Assembly: GCA_017458975.1 (NCBI GenBank)
Contig: JAFSZK010000089.1
Span: 1-59,714 of the forward strand
From: Eubacterium sp.
GTDB taxonomy: Bacteria > Bacillota > Clostridia > Oscillospirales > Acutalibacteraceae
DNA length: 59,714 nt
Direction of reading: 5' to 3'
Below, piece after piece: positions 37,991 to 46,672 of this stretch. The position numbers and the translations under genes are program-made. The notes under the pieces were generated by a model. The model was given only the letters and a program-made list of their open reading frames with translations. It made no database searches and was not told the DNA's origin. How positions within the stretch are numbered: the first letter of the stretch is position 1; the number at the start of each line of letters is the position of its first letter.

Positions 37991-39817
37991 ATGCCACGCT
38001 GGATACCTGTTCACGAAAAGGTGGACGTGCCGGTTTTTAAAAACGTAATGTATGCGGTTAAAATGCTTAGTAAAGCGGATAAGGCCATTATTCCTTCCGT
38101 TATTGTTTCCCAGGTTTCAACCCAGGTCTTTACTCTTTTTATACAGGGAATACTTTTTCTTAAAATACTTCTCGGTATTATTGAGGGAAAAAGCAGCTTT
38201 GAATACTATTTTAAAGTGCTTTTGATGTTTTTGGTATGCGGCTTGATATATGAAATAATTATAATTGTATCCGATTATATCCAGAATATTTCCTTTAAAA
38301 GAGTATTTAAAGGACTTAATAATATGATATTCAAAAAGGCTGCTGAGGTTGACGTCAGCTGCTATGAGGACCCTGAGTTTTACGACGCTTACCAAAGAGC
38401 AACCGATATTCTCACGGGCGGTGTATACCTTGCCTTTCTTATGGATTTTTCTATGCTGATAGGTAATGCAATATCGCTGATACTTGTAGTCGGCGTTGTA
38501 AGTGCAATCGACCCCGCATATCTTGTCTTTCTTTCTCCTATAATAATTGTTTTTGCGGTACAGATTGTAAGGAGTAAGCTGCTTTATAAGCGCGATTTAA
38601 AAATGACAACTAATAACCGAATTAAGGCGTATTCGATGAGAACGGTATTCCTTAAGGATTTTTCAAAGGATATGCGAACCTCAAATATCTTTTCGGTTAT
38701 TATGAATAACTACAAAAAGGCGGTAAAGGACAATATCCGCATAATTAAATCCTATGGAATAAAGCTGTTTATTTACAGCCTTTTAGGCTCGGTTTTCGGA
38801 GAGTTTATCCCGATTGTCGGTACCTACGCCTATGCATCCTATCGCTTTATAAACGAGAGCGGACTTAATATATCGGGCTTCTCGGTTGTCCTGTCCTCCA
38901 TTAACTCGGTGCGTCAGACAACTACGGGAATAGCCGACTCTCTCTCCGAGCTTACTAATATGGCGCTTTATTTCCAGAATCTTCACGACTTTTTCAGCTA
39001 CGAGTCAAAGATTGTATCGGGCGAAAGGGAAGCCGGAGAATTTGAAAGCCTTGAATTTAAAAACGTTTCCTTCAGATATCCGAGCGCGGAAGCTAACTCA
39101 ATAAATAACGTAAGCTTTAAGATTAATAAGGGCGAAACAATTGCGCTTGTCGGAATTAACGGCGCGGGTAAGACCACTCTTGTTAAGCTCATTTTCCGCT
39201 TTTATGACGTAACCGAGGGTGAAATCCTTTATAACGGAATTAATATAAAGGAATATAATCTTCCCTCGCTTCGTTTCCGTTTTGCAAGCGTTTTTCAGGA
39301 TTATAAAACCTTTGCGCTTTCGGTTAACGAAAACGTGCTGTGTCATATTCCCGGGGAGGATGAAAAGGAGCGCGCCAAAACCGCGCTTATTCAGGCGGGC
39401 GTCTGGGATAAAATCAGTATGCTTCCAAACGGCGCCGATACTGTGTTAACAAGAGAATTTGATGAAAGAGGCGCGGGACTCTCGGGCGGCGAGGAGCAAA
39501 AGACCGCCGTTGCAAGAATGTTTGCCAAGGATTTTGACGTTGCAATTCTTGACGAGCCGTCCTCGGCTCTTGACCCGATAGCCGAATATAAAATGTATGA
39601 AAACCTTATTCAGGCAACAAAGAATAAAACCGTAATATATATTTCCCATCGCCTGAGCTCCGCTGTTTTAAGCGATAATATCCTTGTGCTTGACAAAGGA
39701 AGAATTATTGAAAGCGGAAAACACGAGGAGCTTATTAAAAAAGGCGGAAGGTACGCTGAAATGTTTGAGCTTCAGGCGTCCCGCTATAACGGTGAGGAGG
39801 TGGAAAGCTATGCATGA
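37991..39817 (+). CDS. ABC exporter, fused permease and ATPase (first subunit)
   Basis: A 608-residue half-transporter: a six-helix membrane domain (about 20-330) followed by an ATPase domain (about 350-590). The ATPase has Walker A GINGAGKTTLVKL, the Q-loop VFQDYKTFAL, the signature LSGGEEQKTAVARM, Walker B DVAILDEPSSALDP and the switch His in YISHRLSS. The second half-transporter overlaps it by eight bases, so they probably form a heterodimer. Exporters of this class in Clostridia move drugs, peptides or lipids; cargo is unknown. AAAGGAGG precedes the ATG. Confidence 0.93.
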   Translation: MPRWIPVHEKVDVPVFKNVMYAVKMLSKADKAIIPSVIVSQVSTQVFTLFIQGILFLKILLGIIEGKSSFEYYFKVLLMFLVCGLIYEIIIIVSDYIQNISFKRVFKGLNNMIFKKAAEVDVSCYEDPEFYDAYQRATDILTGGVYLAFLMDFSMLIGNAISLILVVGVVSAIDPAYLVFLSPIIIVFAVQIVRSKLLYKRDLKMTTNNRIKAYSMRTVFLKDFSKDMRTSNIFSVIMNNYKKAVKDNIRIIKSYGIKLFIYSLLGSVFGEFIPIVGTYAYASYRFINESGLNISGFSVVLSSINSVRQTTTGIADSLSELTNMALYFQNLHDFFSYESKIVSGEREAGEFESLEFKNVSFRYPSAEANSINNVSFKINKGETIALVGINGAGKTTLVKLIFRFYDVTEGEILYNGINIKEYNLPSLRFRFASVFQDYKTFALSVNENVLCHIPGEDEKERAKTALIQAGVWDKISMLPNGADTVLTREFDERGAGLSGGEEQKTAVARMFAKDFDVAILDEPSSALDPIAEYKMYENLIQATKNKTVIYISHRLSSAVLSDNILVLDKGRIIESGKHEELIKKGGRYAEMFELQASRYNGEEVESYA

Positions 39818-41621
39818 TTTCAGAGCCGATAAGCCTAATCACTCCGTTTTTTCAAACGTATTCTTCTTTTTGAGGCTGATGTTTAAATACTCTCCGGTGC
39901 TTGTTATCGGCGAGTGCCTCGGAAGTATTTTAATGCTGCTGCCAACCCGTGTTATTTCGGTTATAGGCGTAAAATATGTGATTGACGTTATCCAGAAGGG
40001 CGACGACACTAAAAAGGTTGTTGCCGCGGTAATTCTTATTGCGGTAATACTTATTGCAACCGAGCTTATTAACGCCTTTTACCGTGAGGTTATAAGCGGC
40101 GTTGAACGTGAGAAAATGACAAAGGGCATTTCAACAATGCTCTATAAAAAAGCAAAAGAGCTTGACCTCGAGTCGTACGACGACCCCGATTTTTACAATA
40201 ATTTTATTCTTGTAATTCAGGGCTCGGGCGAAAGAGTAACGGGCGTATTAATGCTTGTAAAACAGTACATAGGAGAGGTTATATCCCTTATTACTATTTC
40301 CTCGATTATTCTCGCTATCGACCCGATTTGCCTTTTAATCGTTCTCGGTGTTGTTGCCGTGTTTACTCCCGTAAGCCGCGTTATCGGTAATCTTCAGGCA
40401 AAAAGACAGATTGACAATAACCGACTCCACAGGAGAGCCGACTATTTTGCAAGAGTATTTTATCTTTACGATTACGCAAAAGAGGTCAGAACAAACGATA
40501 TTAAGCCCCTTCTTATTCAGCGTTATAACGAAGCCGCAGACGATGTTATTAATAACCAGATTAAGTATGTAAGGAAGATTGATACAATCTATTTCTTCCA
40601 GGAATTCGGAGTTCAGATTTTCGGCTTTATGTTCCTGCTTCCGCTTTATCTCGGTTACTGCGTATTAAAAACAAAAACACTTTCGGCGGGCGATTTTGTA
40701 GCAACCTTTAACGGCGCGCTGTCAATTGCAACCTCGTTTTCTTTTCTTACCGTAAGAGTTGTGCGTATGTTTTCGGAAAGCTCAAAGCTTATTGAAAAAT
40801 ACAGGGAATTTCTTAACCGCGATGTAAAAATCAAGGACGGAAAAGGACTTGCGAAGCTCGGCGAGCCAAAGGAGATTGAGCTTAAAAACGTAAGCTTTAC
40901 ATACCCCGGAAATGACGAGCCCTCCCTAAGGGATATTAATATTAAGATTAAGCCAAAGGAAAAAATTGCGCTTGTCGGTTATAACGGCGCGGGCAAAACC
41001 ACTCTTACAAACCTTCTTTTGCGTCTTTATGACGTAAGCGAGGGGAATATACTGATTGACGGGGAGGATATAAGAGAAGTAACCGTGGAATCACACAGAA
41101 ACCGTTTTGCTGCGGTATTCCAGGACTTTACTCTCTTTTCGGCAACTCTCGGAGAAAACGTTTCGCTTGATACAGAGTATGACAGCGAAAGAGCAATCAG
41201 GGCTCTTAACCACAGCGGCTTTTCAAAGAAGGTTAAAAACGGACTTGAAACACCGCTTCTTCGTGAATTTGATAACAGCGGCGTTATGATGAGCGGCGGC
41301 GAAAGCCAGAAGGTTGCGATTGCAAGGGCGTTTTATAAAAACTGTCCCTATGTAATTCTTGACGAGCCCTCCGCGAATCTCGACCCGATTGCCGAATATA
41401 ATCTTAACCAGTCAATGCTTGAAGCGGCTGAGGATAAAACCGTCGTGTTTATTTCTCACAGACTCTCAACTACCGTTAACGCCGACAAGATTTACGTTAT
41501 GGAAAACGGAAGAATAATTGAAGAGGGAAGCCACAACGAGCTTATGCAGAAAAACGGAACATATGCCTATATGTTCAATCTCCAGGCGGAAAAGTACAAA
41601 AATGATTTTAAAGAACATTAA
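39810..41621 (+). CDS. ABC exporter, fused permease and ATPase (second subunit)
   Basis: A 603-residue half-transporter with the same layout as its partner: membrane domain (about 20-320), then an ATPase domain with Walker A GYNGAGKTTLTNL, Q-loop VFQDFTLFSATL, signature MSGGESQKVAIARAF, Walker B YVILDEPSANLDP and switch His in FISHRLST. Both subunits have acceptable Walker B glutamates, so no degenerate site is obvious. Start 39810 is chosen because GGAGGTGG (39795-39802) lies before it. It overlaps hemZ by 20 bases, making a three-gene operon. Confidence 0.93.
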   Translation: MHDFRADKPNHSVFSNVFFFLRLMFKYSPVLVIGECLGSILMLLPTRVISVIGVKYVIDVIQKGDDTKKVVAAVILIAVILIATELINAFYREVISGVEREKMTKGISTMLYKKAKELDLESYDDPDFYNNFILVIQGSGERVTGVLMLVKQYIGEVISLITISSIILAIDPICLLIVLGVVAVFTPVSRVIGNLQAKRQIDNNRLHRRADYFARVFYLYDYAKEVRTNDIKPLLIQRYNEAADDVINNQIKYVRKIDTIYFFQEFGVQIFGFMFLLPLYLGYCVLKTKTLSAGDFVATFNGALSIATSFSFLTVRVVRMFSESSKLIEKYREFLNRDVKIKDGKGLAKLGEPKEIELKNVSFTYPGNDEPSLRDINIKIKPKEKIALVGYNGAGKTTLTNLLLRLYDVSEGNILIDGEDIREVTVESHRNRFAAVFQDFTLFSATLGENVSLDTEYDSERAIRALNHSGFSKKVKNGLETPLLREFDNSGVMMSGGESQKVAIARAFYKNCPYVILDEPSANLDPIAEYNLNQSMLEAAEDKTVVFISHRLSTTVNADKIYVMENGRIIEEGSHNELMQKNGTYAYMFNLQAEKYKNDFKEH

Positions 41622-43026
41622 CCACGGCTTTTCTTATCATACGGAAAAAATTGCGCTTATGTTTTTTCCTCTTGAAAAAATCAGAAATAATGAGGAAAGC
41701 GATATAATAATAATTACCGAAAAAAGAGAAAACACCTTTTGTGTAAATGCAAGGGTGTTTTCAAAGCGCCTTGAAAAAAGCTGTAATATCGGCGGCGATG
41801 ACGAAGCGTTTACGCTTTCGGTATTGCTTTTTAACGTGCTTGAGGAAATTACGGGCTTTACCCCGCAATGGGGAATACTCTACGGAGTAAGACCCGCAAG
41901 ACTTCTCCACTCAAAATGCGAGGCTCTCGGTACGGAGGGTGCAAAGGAGTATTTTAAAAAGAGTCTTGTAAGTGATAAAAAGCTCGAGCTTGCTTTGCGC
42001 GTTATGGAAAGCGAAAACAGGATTATTCCGCTATCGGCGGATAATTCCTTTTCGCTATATGTCAGTATTCCTTTTTGTCCTTCAAGGTGCTCGTACTGCT
42101 CCTTCGTTTCGCACAGTATTAATAACGCCCGCGACCTTATCGAGCCCTATGTTGAGCTGCTTTGTAAAGAACTTTTGAGTATTTCAAAGGTCGCAAAGGA
42201 TTTAAAGCTGAACCTTGAAACCGTATATTTCGGCGGTGGAACTCCTACAACGCTGAGCCCGACTCAGCTCGATAGAATCCTTACGGTAATTGAAAATAAT
42301 TTCGACTTATCGAGTATTCGCGAATACACCGTCGAAGCGGGCAGACCCGATACCGTAAATCGAAAAAAGCTTATTACGCTTTCATCTCATAACGTAACGA
42401 GAATAAGTATTAATCCCCAGACCTTTAACGACGGCGTGCTCGAAAAAATCGGCAGACGCCATACGGTAAAACAGGTTTATGATGCATTTGAGCTTGCGCG
42501 AAAATCGGGCTTTGATAATATAAATACTGATTTAATTGCGGGACTTTCGGGCGATACCCTCGAAAGCTTTAAAAACAGCGTTGACTCGGCTGTCGCTCTC
42601 GGCGCGGACAGTATAACCGTGCATAACCTTGCGCTTAAAAGTTCTTCCTATCTTGTGACCGAAAAGTTGCTTTTTGACTTGTCAAAGCGTGAGCTTACAG
42701 ACAAAATGATGAATTATTCATATAATAAACTGAGCGATAATAATTATATTCCGTACTATATGTACCGCCAGAGCAAGTCCCTCGGCAATCTTGAAAACTG
42801 TGGCTGGGCAAAGCGGGGAAAAGAAGGTCTTTATAACGTCTTTATGATGGACGAAACCCATACCGTGCTTGCCGCGGGAGCGGGTGCCGTAACAAAGCTT
42901 AAAAACCCGAAAAGCGGTCATATTGAGCGTATATATAATTATAAATATCCATATGAATATATTGACGGTTTTGATGAGGTTTTAAAAAGAAAAAACGGTA
43001 TTTACGATTTTTACAATAATTTATGA
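41602..43026 (+). CDS. hemZ: Coproporphyrinogen III dehydrogenase-like radical SAM protein, HemZ
   Basis: An oxygen-independent coproporphyrinogen oxidase-family enzyme. The radical SAM motif is CPSRCSYCSF (C-x3-C-x2-C, about residue 160), preceded by SLYVSIPF and followed by VYFGGGTPTTLSP and EYTVEAGRPDT. The N-terminal 150 residues, including WGILYGVRPARLLHS, are HemZ-specific. Its natural role in anaerobes is unclear; HemZ-like proteins may act in heme or coproheme pathways or elsewhere. ATG 41602 lies inside the ABC gene with only a weak GGCGGAA site, which fits coupled translation. Confidence 0.88.
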   Translation: MILKNINHGFSYHTEKIALMFFPLEKIRNNEESDIIIITEKRENTFCVNARVFSKRLEKSCNIGGDDEAFTLSVLLFNVLEEITGFTPQWGILYGVRPARLLHSKCEALGTEGAKEYFKKSLVSDKKLELALRVMESENRIIPLSADNSFSLYVSIPFCPSRCSYCSFVSHSINNARDLIEPYVELLCKELLSISKVAKDLKLNLETVYFGGGTPTTLSPTQLDRILTVIENNFDLSSIREYTVEAGRPDTVNRKKLITLSSHNVTRISINPQTFNDGVLEKIGRRHTVKQVYDAFELARKSGFDNINTDLIAGLSGDTLESFKNSVDSAVALGADSITVHNLALKSSSYLVTEKLLFDLSKRELTDKMMNYSYNKLSDNNYIPYYMYRQSKSLGNLENCGWAKRGKEGLYNVFMMDETHTVLAAGAGAVTKLKNPKSGHIERIYNYKYPYEYIDGFDEVLKRKNGIYDFYNNL

Positions 43027-43034
43027 TTTCTCTA

Positions 43035-43063
43035 TTGAAAAACTCATATCGTTAATATATAAT
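43035..43063 (+). promoter_or_regulatory. SigA promoter for the 132-residue coiled-coil gene
   Basis: TTGAAA (43035-43040), 17-base spacer, TATAAT (43058-43063), 28 bases before the start. Confidence 0.82.
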
Positions 43064-43091
43064 GTATTAAAATAAAAAAGGAGCATTACTT

Positions 43092-43490
43092 ATGGGAACA
43101 TTTGACGATATTATTTCTAATGCTAAAAACGGCGATTTTGACGCTATAGTTGAAAAGACGAAGCTGTATGCCGAAAAGGCAACAAAAAAGGGAGCCGAAA
43201 AGCTTGAGGTATCTAAAAAGAAGATTGAGCTTCTGGACTCTAAAACAAAGCTTTCAAAGGCTTATGAAAAGTACGGGAAGCTTATGTATGCTGTTCATTG
43301 CGGCGAAGAGGTTAATGAAAATGAAATTGACTCACGCCTTGCCGAAATTCAGCTTCAGAAAACAAGAGCCGAGCTTCTTGACGAGGAGCTTAAGGAGCTT
43401 AAAAGGATGTTCAGCGAGCCTATGTCAAAGCCCGCTACCGAGCCCGAAAAGGTTGACGTTGAAATCGTAGAGGTTGAAAACGACGAATAA
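43092..43490 (+). CDS. Small helical coiled-coil protein, unknown function
   Basis: A 132-residue cytoplasmic protein predicted to be nearly all alpha-helix. Heptad-like segments run from about residue 10 to 105 (KKGAEKLEVSKKKIELL, EIQLQKTRAELLDEELKEL), with an acidic tail (VDVEIVEVENDE). A single Cys is in YAVHCGEE. I recognise no enzyme motif. Short helical proteins of this type are frequent in Clostridia beside division or envelope genes. AAAAGGAG precedes the start, and the gene has its own promoter and terminator. Confidence 0.75.
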   Translation: MGTFDDIISNAKNGDFDAIVEKTKLYAEKATKKGAEKLEVSKKKIELLDSKTKLSKAYEKYGKLMYAVHCGEEVNENEIDSRLAEIQLQKTRAELLDEELKELKRMFSEPMSKPATEPEKVDVEIVEVENDE

Positions 43491-43515
43491 TTAATAAGAA
43501 TAAAGAATATGATTT

Positions 43516-43545
43516 AAGGCAGTATTTACTGCCTTATTTTTTATT
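43516..43545 (+). terminator. Terminator immediately before the spoVB-like gene
   Basis: A perfect 8-bp hairpin AAGGCAGT/ACTGCCTT (loop ATTT) followed by a T-rich run that ends 2 bases before the GGTGAT site of the next gene. Confidence 0.85.
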
Positions 43546-43555
43546 TGGTGATAAT

Positions 43556-45151
43556 ATGAAATCAAAATATCTTACCTCCGCTTTCTGGCTGATAGTAAGC
43601 TCTGCGCTCGTAAAGATAATAGGAGCCTTTTTTAAAATACCGCTTACCGCATATATCGGCGCACAGGGACGCGGATATTTTGCTACCGCCTATAATCTCT
43701 ATATACCCGTTCATGCGGTGGTAATGGGAGCCCTGCCTATTGCCGTGTCAAGGCTGATTAGTAAGTATAACGCTCTCGGTAATAAAGAAATGCTCTCCTC
43801 AATCAAAAAGGGAGGGGACGGAGTCTTTCTTATAACCGGAGCTGTATCGAGCGTTCTTATTGTTCTTTGCGCAAAGCCCTACTGTGTTTTTATAGCACAT
43901 AGTGAAAACAGCTTTTATACCTCGGCAGTCCTTGCTTTCAGCCTGCTCTTTTCGTGTCTTTCCGGGTCTTACAGGGGGTATTTTGAAGGACTTATGAATA
44001 TGAAGCCGACTGCCGTTTCCCAAACTCTTGAAGCGGTATTCAAGCTTGTACTCGGTTTACTTTTTGCCAAATACACAATGCTGAGGCTTAAAGCGCAGGG
44101 CATTGATAACGTTTATCCCCAAACCTCCGCAGCCGCAATGCTCGGAGTAACGCTCGGAAGCTTTATGTCCCTTTTATATCTATTTATCTGTTATCGTATA
44201 AACCGCGATAAAACTCTCCCGAAGGGCAACGCCGAAAAGGGGAGGCGCGAGCTTCTGAAATTCTCTTTTCCGATAATGATAAGCTGTGCAATTCAAAGCG
44301 TTTTTCAGTTTCTTGATACGGCGAGTATTCAGTATTCAATCTCCGAACTCGGCGAAACGCAGCTCAATAAGCTTATGGGTATTAAAACCGACGATATATG
44401 CTCATACGCTTACGGGGTATTCAATACCGCTCTTGATTTTAAAAATCTTATTACAGGCGTTACAATGGCGCTCGGAGTAACCGCCGTACCGGCAATATGC
44501 CGCGTGTATGAAGAAAAGAATTACGATTATTTGAATATGCTTACTAACCGTGTTTTTAAATACACCTGTGTCCTGTCATTATATGCGGGCGGCTTTATTT
44601 TTCTTTGCAGTAAAGATATATTAACCCTCTTTTATTCAAAGACGGCTTCGGACATAGTGAACCTCTCCGATAAGCTTACGGGGTACTTTGCGTTAAGCTC
44701 GGTTTTTTATTCGCTTGCCTCTACCGCTGTCTTTGTTGTTCAGGCGCTCGGAGTTCCCGAAAGGAGTATAAAGTCGTATATCGTATCGGGAACTGTAAGA
44801 ATAATGCTCAATATTGTATTAATTAAATACTTTTTTCTCAACGGTGCAGTCATAGCGGGCGCACTCGGTTACTTTGTGCTTTTTATTATGAATTTGTCTG
44901 TAATAAAGCGCGCTTCGGGAGTGAAAGCAGATATAAAAAGCGTCCTTGTAAAACCCGCGGGAATAGCAGTTTTAGCCGTTTTTTTGTGCAATTTGCTGTA
45001 TTCGACGGTAAATTACAATAATTTTTTTCTTGTCAATTTATTGATTGAGTTTGCCCTATTCAGTCTTATTTACTATATATTGTGTTTGATTACGGGAATC
45101 TTTAAATTTGATACATACATTTTGATTAAAAAAGTAAAAAAAATGGCTTAA
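43556..45151 (+). CDS. SpoVB/YabM-type lipid flippase (MOP superfamily)
   Basis: A 531-residue protein with about fourteen hydrophobic segments. ALVKIIGAFFKIPLTAYIGAQGRGYF at its N-terminal end, cut here into GAFFKIPLTAYIG and AQGRGYF, matches the SpoVB/polysaccharide-flippase family. Members flip lipid-linked wall or cortex precursors across the membrane. It sits directly upstream of mazG, hup and rqcP, the position of yabM in Bacillus, which supports the sporulation-cluster assignment. GGTGAT precedes the ATG. It is uncertain whether its cargo is lipid II for cortex or another polysaccharide. Confidence 0.9.
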   Translation: MKSKYLTSAFWLIVSSALVKIIGAFFKIPLTAYIGAQGRGYFATAYNLYIPVHAVVMGALPIAVSRLISKYNALGNKEMLSSIKKGGDGVFLITGAVSSVLIVLCAKPYCVFIAHSENSFYTSAVLAFSLLFSCLSGSYRGYFEGLMNMKPTAVSQTLEAVFKLVLGLLFAKYTMLRLKAQGIDNVYPQTSAAAMLGVTLGSFMSLLYLFICYRINRDKTLPKGNAEKGRRELLKFSFPIMISCAIQSVFQFLDTASIQYSISELGETQLNKLMGIKTDDICSYAYGVFNTALDFKNLITGVTMALGVTAVPAICRVYEEKNYDYLNMLTNRVFKYTCVLSLYAGGFIFLCSKDILTLFYSKTASDIVNLSDKLTGYFALSSVFYSLASTAVFVVQALGVPERSIKSYIVSGTVRIMLNIVLIKYFFLNGAVIAGALGYFVLFIMNLSVIKRASGVKADIKSVLVKPAGIAVLAVFLCNLLYSTVNYNNFFLVNLLIEFALFSLIYYILCLITGIFKFDTYILIKKVKKMA

Positions 45152-45155
45152 ATAC

Positions 45156-45184
45156 TTGAAATTTCGGGTAAAATATAGTATTAT
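45156..45184 (+). promoter_or_regulatory. SigA promoter for mazG
   Basis: TTGAAA (45156-45161), 17-base spacer, TATTAT (45179-45184). Transcription should start near 45191. Confidence 0.78.
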
Positions 45185-45190
45185 TTCTAT

Positions 45191-45215
45191 GGTGCTGAAA
45201 TTAGTGTTCAGCACC
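45191..45215 (+). other. 5'-end hairpin of the mazG transcript
   Basis: A perfect 9-bp stem GGTGCTGAA/TTCAGCACC with a 7-base loop begins at the predicted first base of the mRNA. No T-run follows. A likely mRNA stabiliser; a weak terminator for the previous gene is the alternative. Confidence 0.65.
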
Positions 45216-45246
45216 TTAATAAAAAATTTCTGAGGCATTTACGGTT

Positions 45247-46053
45247 ATGTCAGTTGAGTTTGAATTTAAAGATAAATATAACGTCGAGGATTTGATTTCA
45301 ATTATAACCGTGCTTCGTGCTCCCGGCGGCTGTCCGTGGGACAGAGAGCAGACTCACGACTCGATAAAAAAGAATTTTATTGAGGAAACCTATGAGGTAG
45401 TTGAAGCGATTAATAAACGCGATACCGAGGGTTTAAAAGAGGAGCTCGGCGATGTTCTTATGCAAATTGCACTTCACTGCGAAATGGAGCGTGAAAAGGG
45501 TAATTTTGACTTTGACGACGTTGCAAACGACGTGGTTAAAAAGTTAGTTATCCGCCATCCACACGTTTTCGGAGACGTTGTAGCAAAAAGCGAAAGCGAA
45601 GCGCTTGAGAGCTGGGATAATGCAAAACAGAAATCAAAGGGAATTAAGAAGCAAAGTGACTCAATGCAGAGTATTCCCCGTGAGCTCCCCGCATTAATGA
45701 GAGCTCAGAAAATTCAGCATAAAGCCTCCAAGGTCGGCTTTGACTGGGACAGTAAAGACGGCGCAATTGATAAGCTTTATGAGGAAATCAATGAGTTAAA
45801 AACGGCGATTGAACGCGGCGAAAAAGCCGAGATTGAGGATGAATTCGGCGATGTTCTTTTCTCCTGTGTAAATATTTCAAGGTTTCTGAAAATTGACAGC
45901 GAAGAGGCGTTGACAAACGCTTCCGATAAGTTTCTGAGTCGGTTTTCAGAGGTTGAAAGGCTTGCCGGAGAAAAGGGTATTAATATGAAGGATTCTTCTA
46001 TTGAAGAGCTTGATAAGCTGTGGGAAATTGCCAAGAAAAATAAATGCGAGTAA
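45247..46053 (+). CDS. mazG: Nucleoside triphosphate pyrophosphohydrolase MazG
   Basis: Hydrolyses nucleoside triphosphates to monophosphates and pyrophosphate, cleaning abnormal nucleotides or damping stress signals. The 268 residues hold two MazG domains: the first begins [17 protein letters not shown], with the metal-binding [10 protein letters not shown] and [13 protein letters not shown] motifs; the second (from about 160) has KVGFDWDS and [13 protein letters not shown]. It starts the mazG-hup-rqcP group known from many Firmicutes. The ribosome binding site is weak (TGAGG at some distance). It has its own promoter and a 5' hairpin. Confidence 0.93.
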   Translation: MSVEFEFKDKYNVEDLISIITVLRAPGGCPWDREQTHDSIKKNFIEETYEVVEAINKRDTEGLKEELGDVLMQIALHCEMEREKGNFDFDDVANDVVKKLVIRHPHVFGDVVAKSESEALESWDNAKQKSKGIKKQSDSMQSIPRELPALMRAQKIQHKASKVGFDWDSKDGAIDKLYEEINELKTAIERGEKAEIEDEFGDVLFSCVNISRFLKIDSEEALTNASDKFLSRFSEVERLAGEKGINMKDSSIEELDKLWEIAKKNKCE

Positions 46054-46076
46054 ATCGTAAAAATGGAGGAAAAACT

Positions 46077-46352
46077 ATGAACAAAACTGATCTTGTAGCA
46101 GCAGTAGCTGCAAAGGCAGAACTCTCAAAGAAAGACGCAGAAGCAGCAGTAACAGCTGTTGTTGACGCAATCACCGGCGCTCTCGCTGATGGCGACAAGG
46201 TTTCTCTTGTTGGTTTTGGCACATTTGATGTAAAGACTCGTGCAGCTCGTACAGGTCTCAATCCGAGAACTAAGGAAAAGATTAACATCCCCGCATCTAA
46301 GGCTCCTGCATTTAAGGCTGGTAAGGCTCTTAAGGACGCTGTTAACAAATAA
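46077..46352 (+). CDS. hup: HU-family DNA-binding protein
   Basis: A 91-residue histone-like protein that bends and compacts [24 protein letters not shown] and the DNA-arm motif [21 protein letters not shown], shown here as [15 protein letters not shown] and [14 protein letters not shown], are typical, as is the ending [19 protein letters not shown] (46065-46070) fixes ATG 46077 over a longer frame that starts inside mazG. Codon use is strongly biased toward favoured codons (many GCT, GCA, AAG), as expected for an abundant protein. It ends at a terminator that touches the rqcP ribosome binding site. Confidence 0.95.
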   Translation: MNKTDLVAAVAAKAELSKKDAEAAVTAVVDAITGALADGDKVSLVGFGTFDVKTRAARTGLNPRTKEKINIPASKAPAFKAGKALKDAVNK

Positions 46353-46366
46353 TTAAATCTTTTCTC

Positions 46367-46396
46367 AGCCCTTGTCCTTGAGACAGGGGCTGTTTT
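46367..46396 (+). terminator. Terminator between hup and rqcP
   Basis: AGCCCTTGTC/GACAGGGGCT hairpin (one G-U pair, loop CTTGA) followed by GTTTTT. The rqcP ribosome binding site (GGAGA) begins 3 bases after the T-run. Confidence 0.85.
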
Positions 46397-46407
46397 TCGG
46401 AGACGTT

Positions 46408-46647
46408 ATGAGACTTGATAAATACTTAAAGGTATCCCGAATAATAAAAAGACGAACCGTGGCAAACGAAGCCTGCGATTCGGGAAGAATTGAGGTCAAC
46501 GGCAAGATTGCCAGAGCCTCGTATAATGTAAAAATAGGGGATAAAATAACCGTAAATTTAGGTCAGAACTCACGTACCTATGAGGTTCTCGAAATTAACG
46601 AGCATGCGCTTAAACAGGACGCGCTGAAAATGTACAAACAAATATAA
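46408..46647 (+). CDS. rqcP: S4-domain RNA-binding protein RqcP (YabO/Hsp15 family)
   Basis: A 79-residue S4 RNA-binding protein that binds stalled 50S subunits and helps RqcH add alanine tails in ribosome-associated quality control. MRLDKYLKVSRIIKRRTVANE and RIEVNGKIARASYNVKIGD are the S4 core; the first is written here as RLDKYLKVSRIIKRR. GGAGA precedes ATG 46408; an upstream frame from 46372 would run through the terminator. Order mazG-hup-rqcP matches Firmicutes, but yabP does not follow directly: a block of about 5.5 kb intervenes. Confidence 0.92.
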   Translation: MRLDKYLKVSRIIKRRTVANEACDSGRIEVNGKIARASYNVKIGDKITVNLGQNSRTYEVLEINEHALKQDALKMYKQI

Positions 46648-46672
46648 AAGCCTGAGATTATCTCAGGCTTTT
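46646..46672. terminator. Bidirectional terminator between rqcP and the ligase-like gene
   Basis: A perfect 12-bp hairpin AAAAGCCTGAGA/TCTCAGGCTTTT (loop TTA). It overlaps the stop codons of both convergent genes. Confidence 0.9.

Noticed and set aside
38000..41621. The ABC pair as a toxin-peptide or lantibiotic exporter
   Set aside because: No N-terminal C39 peptidase domain, no small Gly-Gly leader peptide gene and no modification enzyme is nearby.
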